In this document: positions 49,535 through 57,768 of the stretch, piece by piece
Layout: every line of letters begins with the position of its first letter
Position numbering within the stretch: the first letter of the stretch is position 1
Source: Snodgrassella gandavensis
GTDB lineage: Bacteria > Pseudomonadota > Gammaproteobacteria > Burkholderiales > Neisseriaceae
DNA: 64,000 bases
Direction: 5' to 3'
NCBI RefSeq assembly: GCF_914768025.1
Contig: NZ_CAJZCE010000010.1
Coordinates: 39,335-103,334 of the forward strand
Notes under the pieces: model-generated
What the model saw: only the letters and a program-made list of their open reading frames with translations
Databases searched by the model: none
Told to the model about the DNA's origin: nothing
Translations under genes and position numbers: made by a program

Positions 49535-50164
49535 ATGCGCAAGACCAAAGAGGAATCCCTGCAAACTAAAGAGGCTCTCATGGCTGCGGCACTGGATATA
49601 TTTTATCGGCGCGGTGTAAGCCGTGCTTCATTGCAGGAGATTGCCAGCGCAGCCGGTGTGACCCGTGGTGCTTTATACTGGCATTTTAAAAATAAAGAAG
49701 ACCTGTTTGATGCGTTATTCCAACAAGTTTTCAGCAAACTGAGCGAGCAGCTACAACATGATATCGACACCAGCTCTCCAAATGCATTAAACAATCTGAT
49801 GCAGGCGTTAAAACAGATGTTTCAGCGCATGGCTACTGACCATAATTACCGTAAATTCTGCTATATATTGCATCTGAATTGTGAGCACACTACAGACAAC
49901 AGTGCCATAGTTGCGTTGTTGCAAAAATACCAAAATTTATGGTGGCAGAACTTGTGTGCTGTTTTTCAGGTGTGCAGCCAGCAACATATTCTGCCAGCCA
50001 ACATCAATATTCAGCAGGCTGCCTTGTACTTTCAGGCACTGTTCATAGGGCTGACCAACTTATGGCTAACTGATCCGCATAATATAGATATTACAAGCAT
50101 AGCCCCCAATTTTATTAATATTGCGCTTGAGTCACTGCAACATAACCCGAATCTGCGCCAATGA
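49535..50164 (+). CDS. mtrR: TetR family repressor of the efflux pump (MtrR/AcrR type)
   Basis: This 209-residue regulator has the TetR helix-turn-helix at about residues 28-55, reading SLQEIASAAGVTRGALYWHF, followed by KNKEDLFDALFQ. The ligand-binding part is helical and contains the AcrR-type LHLNCEHTTDN. Its position divergent to mtrC, next to a palindromic site, makes it the likely local repressor that responds to pump substrates and controls both directions. GGAAA precedes the ATG. Confidence 0.9.
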   Translation: MRKTKEESLQTKEALMAAALDIFYRRGVSRASLQEIASAAGVTRGALYWHFKNKEDLFDALFQQVFSKLSEQLQHDIDTSSPNALNNLMQALKQMFQRMATDHNYRKFCYILHLNCEHTTDNSAIVALLQKYQNLWWQNLCAVFQVCSQQHILPANINIQQAALYFQALFIGLTNLWLTDPHNIDITSIAPNFINIALESLQHNPNLRQ

Positions 50165-50206
50165 CTTGCCGGCAAACATGACAATTTAAAGCACAAATGC
50201 CACACT

Positions 50207-50248
50207 GCCAGACAGGAATAATTATGGCGATTGCCTGTACTGTCTGGC
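50207..50248. terminator. Possible terminator between convergent mtrR and uspA
   Basis: GCCAGACAG (50207-50215) and CTGTCTGGC (50240-50248) are a perfect nine-base inverted repeat, but the loop is 24 bases and there is no long T-run. The core again resembles the GTCTG part of uptake words. Confidence 0.4.
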
Positions 50249-50273
50249 CTAACTGATAACTGCTGGCAGTTAA

Positions 50274-50726
50274 TTAATCATCATCACGTACTCGTAATAA
50301 CATCACCGGAATATCCGACTGGCGCAAAACACCCTCCGCTACCGATCCCATTAGAATATGCATAAAGCCACTAAAACCATGGGTACCCATCACCAGTAAA
50401 TCTACATTATGTTCGGTGGCTTCCTGAATCAGCATATCGGCCACCTTATCACCGGCGCTTTCCACCACCTCAATCTCATACTGCAAGCCAGATTCTGTAA
50501 GCAGTTTTTCTGCCTGCTCCAAACCTTTCTTGCCAGCAGCATTCACTGCCTTGCGTACGTCTTCAGAAGGCAGTGCTCCTATCCCACCCCAGCTAAATTG
50601 CGCCAGATCCACAACATTAACCACACGCAAGACAGCATTACACAATCTGGCCAGCATGATTGCTTCCTGCAACGCTCGCATAGCGGCTGCACTTTCATCT
50701 ACCGGTACCATAATTTTGTGATACAT
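50274..50726 (-). CDS. Universal stress protein, UspA family
   Basis: This 150-residue protein has the ATP-binding signature of the nucleotide-binding Usp branch, G-x2-G-x9-G-S, as GTHGFSGFMHILMGS near residue 120, followed by LRQSDIPVMLLR. The N-terminus YHKIMVPVDESAAAMRA is also typical. It is cytoplasmic and probably dimeric, with a role in stress survival that is not specified by sequence. It is transcribed alone and is convergent with mtrR. Confidence 0.88.
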   Translation of the reverse strand: MYHKIMVPVDESAAAMRALQEAIMLARLCNAVLRVVNVVDLAQFSWGGIGALPSEDVRKAVNAAGKKGLEQAEKLLTESGLQYEIEVVESAGDKVADMLIQEATEHNVDLLVMGTHGFSGFMHILMGSVAEGVLRQSDIPVMLLRVRDDD

Positions 50727-50895
50727 CGTTATACTCCCTGCTCAACAAACCATGATCTAATAAACTGAAAAACAGCAATATAACCAGAAAAATACCAGCA
50801 AAGCTTAGCACAAATTTGTCTGGTGCAAACACCAGCCAGCCACAGACTGTTGCAAAAACTGCTACCATCTGGCCTGAACTCAGTAAGGATAATCC

Positions 50896-51327
50896 ATGAA
50901 CCGCATGTATATCGAACCACCTGAACACTGGCTCTTTCATACCCGCATCAGTGTCCATATCGGCGACATTAATTACGGTAACCATCTGGCCAATGATGCT
51001 GTACTGCGCCTGTGCCATGAAGCACGCCTGCGTTTGCTGGCTTCTTTAGGCTTTAGTGAAATGGATGTGGGTGGCACCGGCCTGATTATGCTGGATGCAG
51101 CTCTGCAATTTCAGGGACAGAGCTTTTATGGTGACGATCTAGACTTTGATTTAGGTATAATCGACCTGAGTAATACTGGTTTCAGCCTGATTTACCGCAT
51201 TCGCCGAGCCAATGATGGCGCAGCTATTGCCATGGTAAAAACTGGCATGGCCTTTTTTAACTACCAACGCCAGCGTATCAGCCGCACGCCGGAAATTTTT
51301 CGCAACGCCCTTGCTCAGAGTCTTTAA
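50896..51327 (+). CDS. Acyl-CoA thioesterase-like hotdog-fold protein
   Basis: This 143-residue protein has the 4HBT hotdog pattern: VHIGDINYGNHLANDAVLRL with the catalytic-type Asp and the NHLAND motif, and a helix with ARLRLLASLGF, then beta strands ending VKTGMAFFNYQ. It is like the YbgC/FcbB thioesterases, but the acyl substrate is unknown. AAGGA lies nine bases upstream of the ATG. xerC begins directly after its stop (TAAATG), so the two are co-translated. Confidence 0.8.
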   Translation: MNRMYIEPPEHWLFHTRISVHIGDINYGNHLANDAVLRLCHEARLRLLASLGFSEMDVGGTGLIMLDAALQFQGQSFYGDDLDFDLGIIDLSNTGFSLIYRIRRANDGAAIAMVKTGMAFFNYQRQRISRTPEIFRNALAQSL

Positions 51328-52230
51328 ATGCAGCCAGCACCACCTCCGAATTGGATACTATGGAATGAATTTTTCCAGCACCTACAGCAGCGCGGCTTAT
51401 CACCCTTAACCAGCACTGCCTATAGTCGTGATCTGATTCAGCTAAGTCAGATTTTGCCCGCTAACCTTACTTCTGCCTGCGTTACCCGTCTGCATCTGGT
51501 TGGCGCACTGAAAAAGCTCAGTGGCATGGGTGATAAGCCTGCTTCACTGGCACGCAAACTCAGCACATGGCGTACTTACTTTAATTTTCTGCAACGGCAG
51601 GGGCAAATTAGCACCAATCCTACCAGCAACATTAAAGCACCAAAAGCCGGCGCCCGCTTACCCAAAGCGGTACCGGCAGAAAAACTCAATCACTCTTTTG
51701 ACCAGCCTACTGCTAATGACCCCTTATCGCTGCGCGATCAGGCCATTTTCGAACTGCTGTATGGCAGTGGTTTACGTTTGGGCGAACTGGTATACCTGGA
51801 TTTACACCATCTGATGCTGGATGAACACTGGGTACATGTGCAAGGTAAAGGCAACAAACAGCGTCAGGTTCCCTTAGGGCAAAAAAGTATCGCGGCCTTA
51901 CAGCGCTATTTGCCTCACCGCTACGCAGTTGCCGGCGAGAATGCGGTTTTTACCAGCAAGCGTGGCACACGCCTGAGTACACGCCAAATCCAGAATCGCC
52001 TGAATGTCTGGTCGATTACCCACGACAGTGACCGCCACCTATCTCCGCATATGCTGCGGCACAGTTTTGCCAGCCATGTGTTACAAAGTGCTCACGATAT
52101 CCGTGCCGTACAGGAGCTGCTTGGTCATAAATCTATCAGCACCACCCAGCAATACACCAAACTGGACTTCAACCATCTGGCACAAATTTATGACAGCACC
52201 CATCCCCGTGCCAAACGTCGTAACAAATAG
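51328..52230 (+). CDS. xerC: Site-specific tyrosine recombinase XerC
   Basis: XerC acts with XerD at dif to resolve chromosome dimers. The 300-residue protein has the SAM-like N-terminal DNA-binding domain (about 1-95) and the catalytic domain with Arg in GSGLRLGELVYL, Lys in VQGKGNKQRQVP, His-x-x-Arg in SPHMLRHSFASHV, His in LLGHKSISTTQ and the nucleophile Tyr in QQYTKLDF. It is not next to any integrase target, repeats or phage genes, and the usual housekeeping length and motifs favour XerC over a mobile-element integrase. Confidence 0.92.
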   Translation: MQPAPPPNWILWNEFFQHLQQRGLSPLTSTAYSRDLIQLSQILPANLTSACVTRLHLVGALKKLSGMGDKPASLARKLSTWRTYFNFLQRQGQISTNPTSNIKAPKAGARLPKAVPAEKLNHSFDQPTANDPLSLRDQAIFELLYGSGLRLGELVYLDLHHLMLDEHWVHVQGKGNKQRQVPLGQKSIAALQRYLPHRYAVAGENAVFTSKRGTRLSTRQIQNRLNVWSITHDSDRHLSPHMLRHSFASHVLQSAHDIRAVQELLGHKSISTTQQYTKLDFNHLAQIYDSTHPRAKRRNK

Positions 52231-52657
52231 CCACTTGATATCTGAATCTGCTTATACTTAGTCAAACCCAATCCATAATTGCCATTATTGTTTTGCTGAA
52301 CTTTCTGGGACAGTTATTCCCAGTGCACGAGATACTGCTTAGCAAAACTGACCAAAATCATTCTTTGTCTGGGCAACGTTATGTCAATGACTATGGTAGA
52401 TGCACACAAACCCACACTAAAATATGCCATTTTAATTATTTTACAGCATCAGATATTACTTACTCCATGCTCATTGATCTGGTAGTTTTCATGACCACAA
52501 AGAACATAACAAATTAGGGCTTAAATATAATAGGCTGGGTATTATTCCGAGTAATAAAAAGAAAAACATGCTCTTCAACTCGAACTGTTTCAGCTATTTG
52601 CCATTATTTATTAACCAGTCAGACCTAGTTAAATTCCGCTTAAAAAAACTGAACAAC
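52231..52657. other. Gene-free region after xerC
   Basis: About 430 bases. A 74-codon frame at 52293-52517 has no ribosome-binding site and no recognisable composition, so I do not call it. I see no terminator with a clear stem after xerC. Confidence 0.4.
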
Positions 52658-53171
52658 TCAACTACCAAGCTTTTTAAGTAATGCCGCCAATCGACCGGAC
52701 GCATTTTTATACGGAGAAGATGTATTCAGTTGAATCATTCGTCCTCGCGTGTATTTACCATACCAAGTAACCTCATATAAAGCTTCATTACTAAAGCCTT
52801 CAATAAGCTTGATTATGTCATTTTTATTTTTGTCCAAAAGACGAAGTAACGCATTATAATCATTTATATTTTTGTAGTCATAATAAAATTTCTGCGCTAA
52901 TTGTCCTAATTCATTCCACTTAAAACCGACTTCAGGAAAAATGATTTCCTGCCCTTTCTCTTCCTGAACATGCCAAGACAATACTAATTCTCCCCAGCCA
53001 ATTAAATAAGAAACCAATTGTGCGACACTCATCGTACTGCCTTTAACATGTCCTTGCATAAGAGGTTCAAATGCCTTTTGCACAGGAACAGACATCAATT
53101 TTTTGATTAACAATGCGTAATTCTTATTTATCGCTTCTATTAATTCATTTTTTGGATTCAGGTATTGCCAT
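52658..53171 (-). pseudogene. ClbS/DfsB family four-helix protein, frameshifted near the N-terminus
   Basis: The body from 53113 (151 residues) matches the ClbS/DfsB (DinB-like) family: PLMQGHVKGSTMSVAQLVSY, GWGELVLSWH, FPEVGFKWNELGQLAQKFYYDY and the C-terminal WYGKYTRGRMIQLNTSSPY. The true start is at 53171, after an ideal GGGAGGAG ribosome-binding site, and begins MAIPESK. That frame stops after eight codons. One base fewer in the run of six A (53148-53153) would give KNELIEAINKNYALLIKKLM, joining it exactly to the body. The relatives include the colibactin self-resistance protein ClbS; the function of this one is unknown. Confidence 0.8.
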
Positions 53172-53217
53172 AGTCTCCTCCCTGTGGTCTATTCTGCATA
53201 TTTCTAACTATTCTGTT

Positions 53218-54366
53218 CTATACCGCGCACAATAATTCTACTGCCTGTTGCAATGTTTCCTGTCGCTTGGCAAAACATACCCGTACACACTGCTGGCTAA
53301 AACCATCATGATAAAATGCCGCCAAAGGTATTGTGGCCAGCCGATGTTTAATCACTAGCTCACGCACAAACTCATTCTCTGGCGCAGAACTGATGGCACT
53401 GTAATCCAGCACAATAAAATACGTTCCCTGAGGCACATATACCCTAAAGCGCGAATCATGCAAACCGGCCAGCAGAAAATCACGTTTCTGCTGGAAAAAC
53501 CGGCCTAAATTTTCATAGTGTGACGCATCGGCCAGATAATCGGCAATAGCATACTGCGTGGGCGTATGCACACTAAACACATTAAACTGGTGCACCTTGC
53601 GAAATTCAGCCATGAGTGCCGGCGCAGCCACACAATAACCTACCTTCCAGCCAGTTGCATGTAACAGCTTGCCAAACGAACCAACAACAAAAGTCCGCTC
53701 GCGCAACAACGGATGTTTTAACAGCGTATGTGGCTGAATATCGTCAAAAACCAGATGCTCATACACCTCATCACTTAACACAAAAACATTACTGTCCTGC
53801 ACCACCTCTGCCAAAGCAGCAATGTCAGCCATACTGAACACCCGACAGGCCGGGTTATTCGGATTATTCACAATAATCAGTCGCGTACGCGGCGTTATTA
53901 ATGATTTAACATAATCCCAGTCTATAGCGAATTCCGGCGCAGTCAGCCGTACTGGTATCATTTTGCCACCAAACAAAGTTACCGCTGGCGCATAACAATC
54001 ATAAGCAGGCTCAAAACTGATTACCTCATCACCCGGGCGAATCAGCGCAGCAATAGTCGTAAAAATCGCCTCAGTTCCCCCCGCAGTAACCGTAATTTCC
54101 TGCTCAGCATTGACTGTCAGCCCATGCACCCGCTGAAACTTCGCCTGAATGCGCTCACGTAATACAGCCACACCAATCATCGGCGCATACTGATTATCAC
54201 CAGCAGCTAAATAATGCTCAACCAGCCCAATTAACTTCGGATCAACCGCGTAATCAGGAAATCCCTGTGACAAATTCAGCGCGCCATATTGTGCCGCCAG
54301 TGCCGACATCACACTAAAAATCGTTGTCCCCACCGCTGGTAATTTAGAATCCAGAGTCAACATCAT
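53218..54366 (-). CDS. PLP-dependent aminotransferase, methionine aminotransferase type
   Basis: This 382-residue fold-type I enzyme is of the class I/II aminotransferase family, close in motif style to E. coli YbdL and kynurenine/methionine aminotransferases. It has NLSQGFPDYAVDP near the N-terminus, the cofactor-site NNPNNPACRVFS, SDEVYEHLVFDD, and the PLP lysine in VVGSFGKLLHATGWKVGY. The start MM leaves two choices one codon apart. It probably acts in methionine salvage or amino-acid interconversion; the exact donor is not determined. It stands alone between a broken gene and the carbonic anhydrase. Confidence 0.87.
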   Translation of the reverse strand: MMLTLDSKLPAVGTTIFSVMSALAAQYGALNLSQGFPDYAVDPKLIGLVEHYLAAGDNQYAPMIGVAVLRERIQAKFQRVHGLTVNAEQEITVTAGGTEAIFTTIAALIRPGDEVISFEPAYDCYAPAVTLFGGKMIPVRLTAPEFAIDWDYVKSLITPRTRLIIVNNPNNPACRVFSMADIAALAEVVQDSNVFVLSDEVYEHLVFDDIQPHTLLKHPLLRERTFVVGSFGKLLHATGWKVGYCVAAPALMAEFRKVHQFNVFSVHTPTQYAIADYLADASHYENLGRFFQQKRDFLLAGLHDSRFRVYVPQGTYFIVLDYSAISSAPENEFVRELVIKHRLATIPLAAFYHDGFSQQCVRVCFAKRQETLQQAVELLCAV

Positions 54367-54503
54367 TTACACCAGAAAAAAATAAACATCATATAGATAC
54401 ATACTTAAATTAACAATAAATTTGTATTTCACAACAAAACAGTGCAATCAGTCACCAATTAGGAATAAACTAAATAACCCAATAAACCAACACTACTCAC
54501 ATT

Positions 54504-55244
54504 ATGAAAAAAATCATTTTAGTATTATGTCTTAACCTTAGTCTGGCTACCCCAGCCATGGCCGAACATGCCCACTGGGGTTATCAAGGCGATTATGCCC
54601 CGGAAAACTGGGGTAAAATGGCTGGTGCGCAAACATGCGCCACTGGCAAAACTCAATCCCCGATTGATATCTTTGCCAGCAAAACCAACCAGAAACTACC
54701 CAAACTGAAATTTAACTATCGTCATGCCAACATTAACAAAATAGCCAATAGCGGCCATTCACTTCATTTTTACTTTAGCCCAAACAGCACGCTTACCTAC
54801 AACAACAAAACCTACACACTGGTTCAGTTTCACGCCCACGAACCAGCCGAGCATACCATCAATGGTGTACGCTATCCGCTGGAATTACACTTTGTTCATC
54901 AGGCAGCCGACCACAGTAATCTTGTAGTTAGCGTATTTGTGCAGGAAGGCAAAGAAAACTCCTATTTTGAAAAGCTGGCCATATTCAAACAACTGGCTCA
55001 AAATAGTAACGAAAGCACCGACATTTTATTCAATCCCGAACAACTTTTCCCGCACAACCATAGTTACTACCGCTATACCGGCTCACTGACTACCCCGCCA
55101 TGCAGCGAATCAGTAACATGGATATTATTCCGGCAACCCATTACCCTGTCGAAAGCAGAAATCGAAGACATCTCTCATTATTTGGCCAAAAACAATAACC
55201 GGCCTATTCAGCCACTTAATAACCGTATCATCGAAAACAACTAA
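54504..55244 (+). CDS. Periplasmic alpha-class carbonic anhydrase
   Basis: This enzyme interconverts carbon dioxide and bicarbonate in the periplasm. The 246-residue protein has a signal peptide (about 1-20, ATPAMA) and begins its mature part EHAHWGYQGDYAPENWG. Zinc ligands are the two His in QFHAHEPAEH and the His in ELHFVHQA. TGKTQSPIDI and YTGSLTTPPCSESVTW are family hallmarks. It has the two cysteines expected to form a disulfide. Neisseria gonorrhoeae has a close counterpart by type. No good ribosome-binding site precedes the ATG. Confidence 0.93.
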   Translation: MKKIILVLCLNLSLATPAMAEHAHWGYQGDYAPENWGKMAGAQTCATGKTQSPIDIFASKTNQKLPKLKFNYRHANINKIANSGHSLHFYFSPNSTLTYNNKTYTLVQFHAHEPAEHTINGVRYPLELHFVHQAADHSNLVVSVFVQEGKENSYFEKLAIFKQLAQNSNESTDILFNPEQLFPHNHSYYRYTGSLTTPPCSESVTWILFRQPITLSKAEIEDISHYLAKNNNRPIQPLNNRIIENN

Positions 55245-55837
55245 ATCCACCCAACTTAACAACAATCAGGTTCTCACATATCCCGCCATCAGCAACAGTG
55301 GCTTTGCTGATGGCATTAAATTTGACACCCAAGACACCAGCCACCTTTGCCTGTCGACGGAAATATTGTTTGCTAATCAAATATTTTTACACCAACAACA
55401 TTCAGAACAACGGTCTCAACGTATCGTTTGTCCCAAATAATAACCGGCTGTTCGATGTATTGGTCTGTTACCCCAACCGTGATGCCCACAACATCAAATG
55501 CCCTCACAGCAAGTATGGCAACAACAAGGCTCCACACTCAACCTCACCATCGACAACCAATAAAAAATATTACCCTTATTTGGGTAAAACCGTATCCGAA
55601 TCCGGCCATAATATACATTTCAGCCTCAACTTATCATTCTGATTGCAACATATTCCCTACCTACCAGCCCAGATAAAAATCACTTGGACAAGCCTAATTA
55701 CAACAATCCTCTTAATCAACTTACAAATTAACCAGCTCCCAGCCCGAGAAAATGTTATTCTATTTACAAATCAACCGCTTTAACTCGGCATACGGGCTTA
55801 CTGTATCCCTATGCCTGCTGCTACAAAGGAAAAACAT
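55245..55837. other. Possible degenerate region after the carbonic anhydrase
   Basis: GCCATCAGCAA (55285-55295) and TTGCTGATGGC (55304-55314) form a terminator-like hairpin. The remaining 500 bases hold a 114-codon frame (55298-55642, ATG at 55310) that I do not recognise. It ends NIHFSLNLSF, which could be the end of a barrel protein, but its base composition is ambiguous and two frames are partly open. I regard it as decayed or non-coding. Confidence 0.4.
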
Positions 55838-56428
55838 ATGCAAATTACCACTCTACTCTATCCAAATTTTGAAACACTGGATGTATTCGGCCCTGTAGAA
55901 ATATTTGGCAAAGTACCAGATTGGAATATACAGTTTTACTCCCAAAACGGTGGTTCAATCAGCAATCAGGATGGCGTATGCATTGCTACCGAAAGCTTTA
56001 CTGCTATCCCGGCAAATATTGATACGCTTTTTATCCCCGGCGGACAGGGCGCCCGCATCCTGATTCAACACACCGATTTTATTAACCAGCTAAAGTTACT
56101 GGCACAAAAAAGCCAGTATGTACTAACCGTATGCACTGGCAGTGCCCTGCTGGCCAAAACAGGATTACTCAATGGACGACGGGCAACCTCCAACAAACGC
56201 GCTTTCGACTGGGTAAAAACCTCATCTGCACAAACACATTGGGTAGAAAAAGCCAGATGGATAACTGACGGTAAGTACTACACCTCCTCCGGCATCAGTG
56301 CCGGCATGGACATGGCGCTAGCATTCGTACAAGACAGAGTCGACAAAAATACCGCCCAACAAATTGCAACCAGAATCGAATATCACTGGCAGCAGGACAG
56401 CCTGCAGGATGAATTCTGCTCAAAATAA
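55838..56428 (+). CDS. DJ-1/PfpI family protein
   Basis: This product of about 196 residues begins MQITTLLYPNFETLDVFGPVEIFG, typical of the PfpI/isonitrile-hydratase branch of the DJ-1 superfamily. The nucleophilic elbow is VLTVCTGSALLAKTGLL, with the reactive Cys. The later TSSGISAGMDMALAFV completes the pattern. The family contains chaperone-like, glyoxalase-like and isonitrile hydratase proteins, so no reaction is assigned. I use the ATG at 55838, which has AAGGA before it, rather than 55811. Confidence 0.85.
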   Translation: MQITTLLYPNFETLDVFGPVEIFGKVPDWNIQFYSQNGGSISNQDGVCIATESFTAIPANIDTLFIPGGQGARILIQHTDFINQLKLLAQKSQYVLTVCTGSALLAKTGLLNGRRATSNKRAFDWVKTSSAQTHWVEKARWITDGKYYTSSGISAGMDMALAFVQDRVDKNTAQQIATRIEYHWQQDSLQDEFCSK

Positions 56429-56619
56429 ACCACATCAGCCCAATCAGTAATAGTTAAACAATATATAAATCATTGTCATACCGAAACATAAAAAATCATT
56501 AGCTTGGTTTATCCTTAATTCATTACTGTTTTATTTACACAAAATAACATTATCATGCAGTACCATAAGTACCCTTAAACCATTCAAACTGCCTAATCAG
56601 TCCCAATCAGGAATAAATC

Positions 56620-57651
56620 ATGCTGTTAAATGAGCAACAAAAAATTGGTCTGTTTTTCGTAGTACTGTACTCAATATTTTTTATCATATTTATGCAGACA
56701 CATCTCATGTCTGGGGTTATTTCTGGCTTACTCACCTATACCCTTACCCAGAAGCTCGAAGATTTTCTGGCCAGAAAAATACACCGCTGGGGTAACAAAG
56801 CAAAACTGTTTTCCGTATTACTGCTCTCGTTGCTCATTATGGCTCTACTCATTGGCAGCTTTGGTTACCTTATCAGTTGGGTTATCGGCGTTGCCAAAGA
56901 CCCGCAACAAACCCTCACCCACATTCAAAACCTATTTAACAGCATTGCCAACTCATTGCCTAAAGAATTGAGTAATTATCTGCCCGATAATCTGATTGAG
57001 CTGCGTGCCAATGCGCTAAACTTCATCAAAGAACATGTCCTCTATCTTCAGTCAGTAATCAAACAGCTATTCCACTCACTACTTATCATCATCATCGGCA
57101 TGATTATCGGCTTAATAGCAGGCTATCAACAAAATAAACGCAACATCACCGAAACTCCCTCCACCTCCACCATCTACATGCAGGCACTAAAAGATGGTCT
57201 CGACCGCCTGATATTAGTATTCCAGTACGTCGCTTTCTCACAAGTCATGATCGCCCTGTTTAATACCATCATGACCGCCCTCTTCCTGCTGGTTGTCTTA
57301 CCCGTATTCGGCATCCATCTGCCATTCAGTAAAAGCCTGATACTCGCTACCTTTATACTTGGCTTAATACCCATCATCGGCAATCTGATAGTTAATACCA
57401 TCATGTGTCTGGTTGCCTTTACCATCTCATTCTGGATTGCCGTCATCGTACTGGCATACCTAATCATTATTCACAAAATCGAATATATACTGAATGCCAA
57501 AATAGTAGGCACCAAAATCCATGCCGGCATCTGTGAGCTGCTTATTGCCATGGTCCTTTCCGAAACCCTATTTGGCGTAATCGGGTTGGTATTTGCTCCT
57601 ATTTTTTATGCCTTTCTAAAACTATCACTAAAACAGCTCAAAATCATTTAA
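56620..57651 (+). CDS. AI-2E family membrane permease
   Basis: This 343-residue protein has seven to eight hydrophobic helices (near residues 10-45, 62-90, 150-168, 205-240, 245-275 and 305-335). The amphipathic middle segment and the closing ETLFGVIGLVFAPIFYAFLK are typical of the AI-2E (PerM/UPF0118) family. Some members export autoinducer or act as Na+/H+ antiporters. The role here is unknown. AGGAA lies eight bases before the ATG, and the terminator after it is shared with the autotransporter. Confidence 0.83.
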   Translation: MLLNEQQKIGLFFVVLYSIFFIIFMQTHLMSGVISGLLTYTLTQKLEDFLARKIHRWGNKAKLFSVLLLSLLIMALLIGSFGYLISWVIGVAKDPQQTLTHIQNLFNSIANSLPKELSNYLPDNLIELRANALNFIKEHVLYLQSVIKQLFHSLLIIIIGMIIGLIAGYQQNKRNITETPSTSTIYMQALKDGLDRLILVFQYVAFSQVMIALFNTIMTALFLLVVLPVFGIHLPFSKSLILATFILGLIPIIGNLIVNTIMCLVAFTISFWIAVIVLAYLIIIHKIEYILNAKIVGTKIHAGICELLIAMVLSETLFGVIGLVFAPIFYAFLKLSLKQLKII

Positions 57652-57714
57652 TTCAGCCAATCCATTCTTCTTTCCGCATTACAACTCGACTATTTATCAA
57701 AAAATGTTTACGAA

Positions 57715-57740
57715 AAAAGCACCTCATCAGAGGTGCTTTT
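57715..57740. terminator. Bidirectional terminator between permease and autotransporter
   Basis: AAAAGCACCTC (57715-57725) pairs with GAGGTGCTTTT (57730-57740) around a four-base loop, with A-runs on one side and T-runs on the other. It serves both convergent genes. Confidence 0.9.
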
Positions 57741-57768
57741 ATTTGCTTGTATTACTGAACAATTCTGT

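Noticed and set aside
50695..51018. 107-codon minus-strand frame with hydrophobic stretches overlapping uspA and the thioesterase gene
   Set aside because: It covers the starts of two well-supported genes in other frames, and its hydrophobic part lies in a promoter region without a ribosome-binding site.
51328..52230. Prophage or island integrase instead of XerC
   Set aside because: Housekeeping length and motifs, coupling to a thioesterase gene, and no attachment repeats or phage genes nearby.
55298..55642. 114-codon frame after the carbonic anhydrase as a real gene
   Set aside because: Its start lies inside a terminator-like hairpin, there is no ribosome-binding site, and other frames are equally open.
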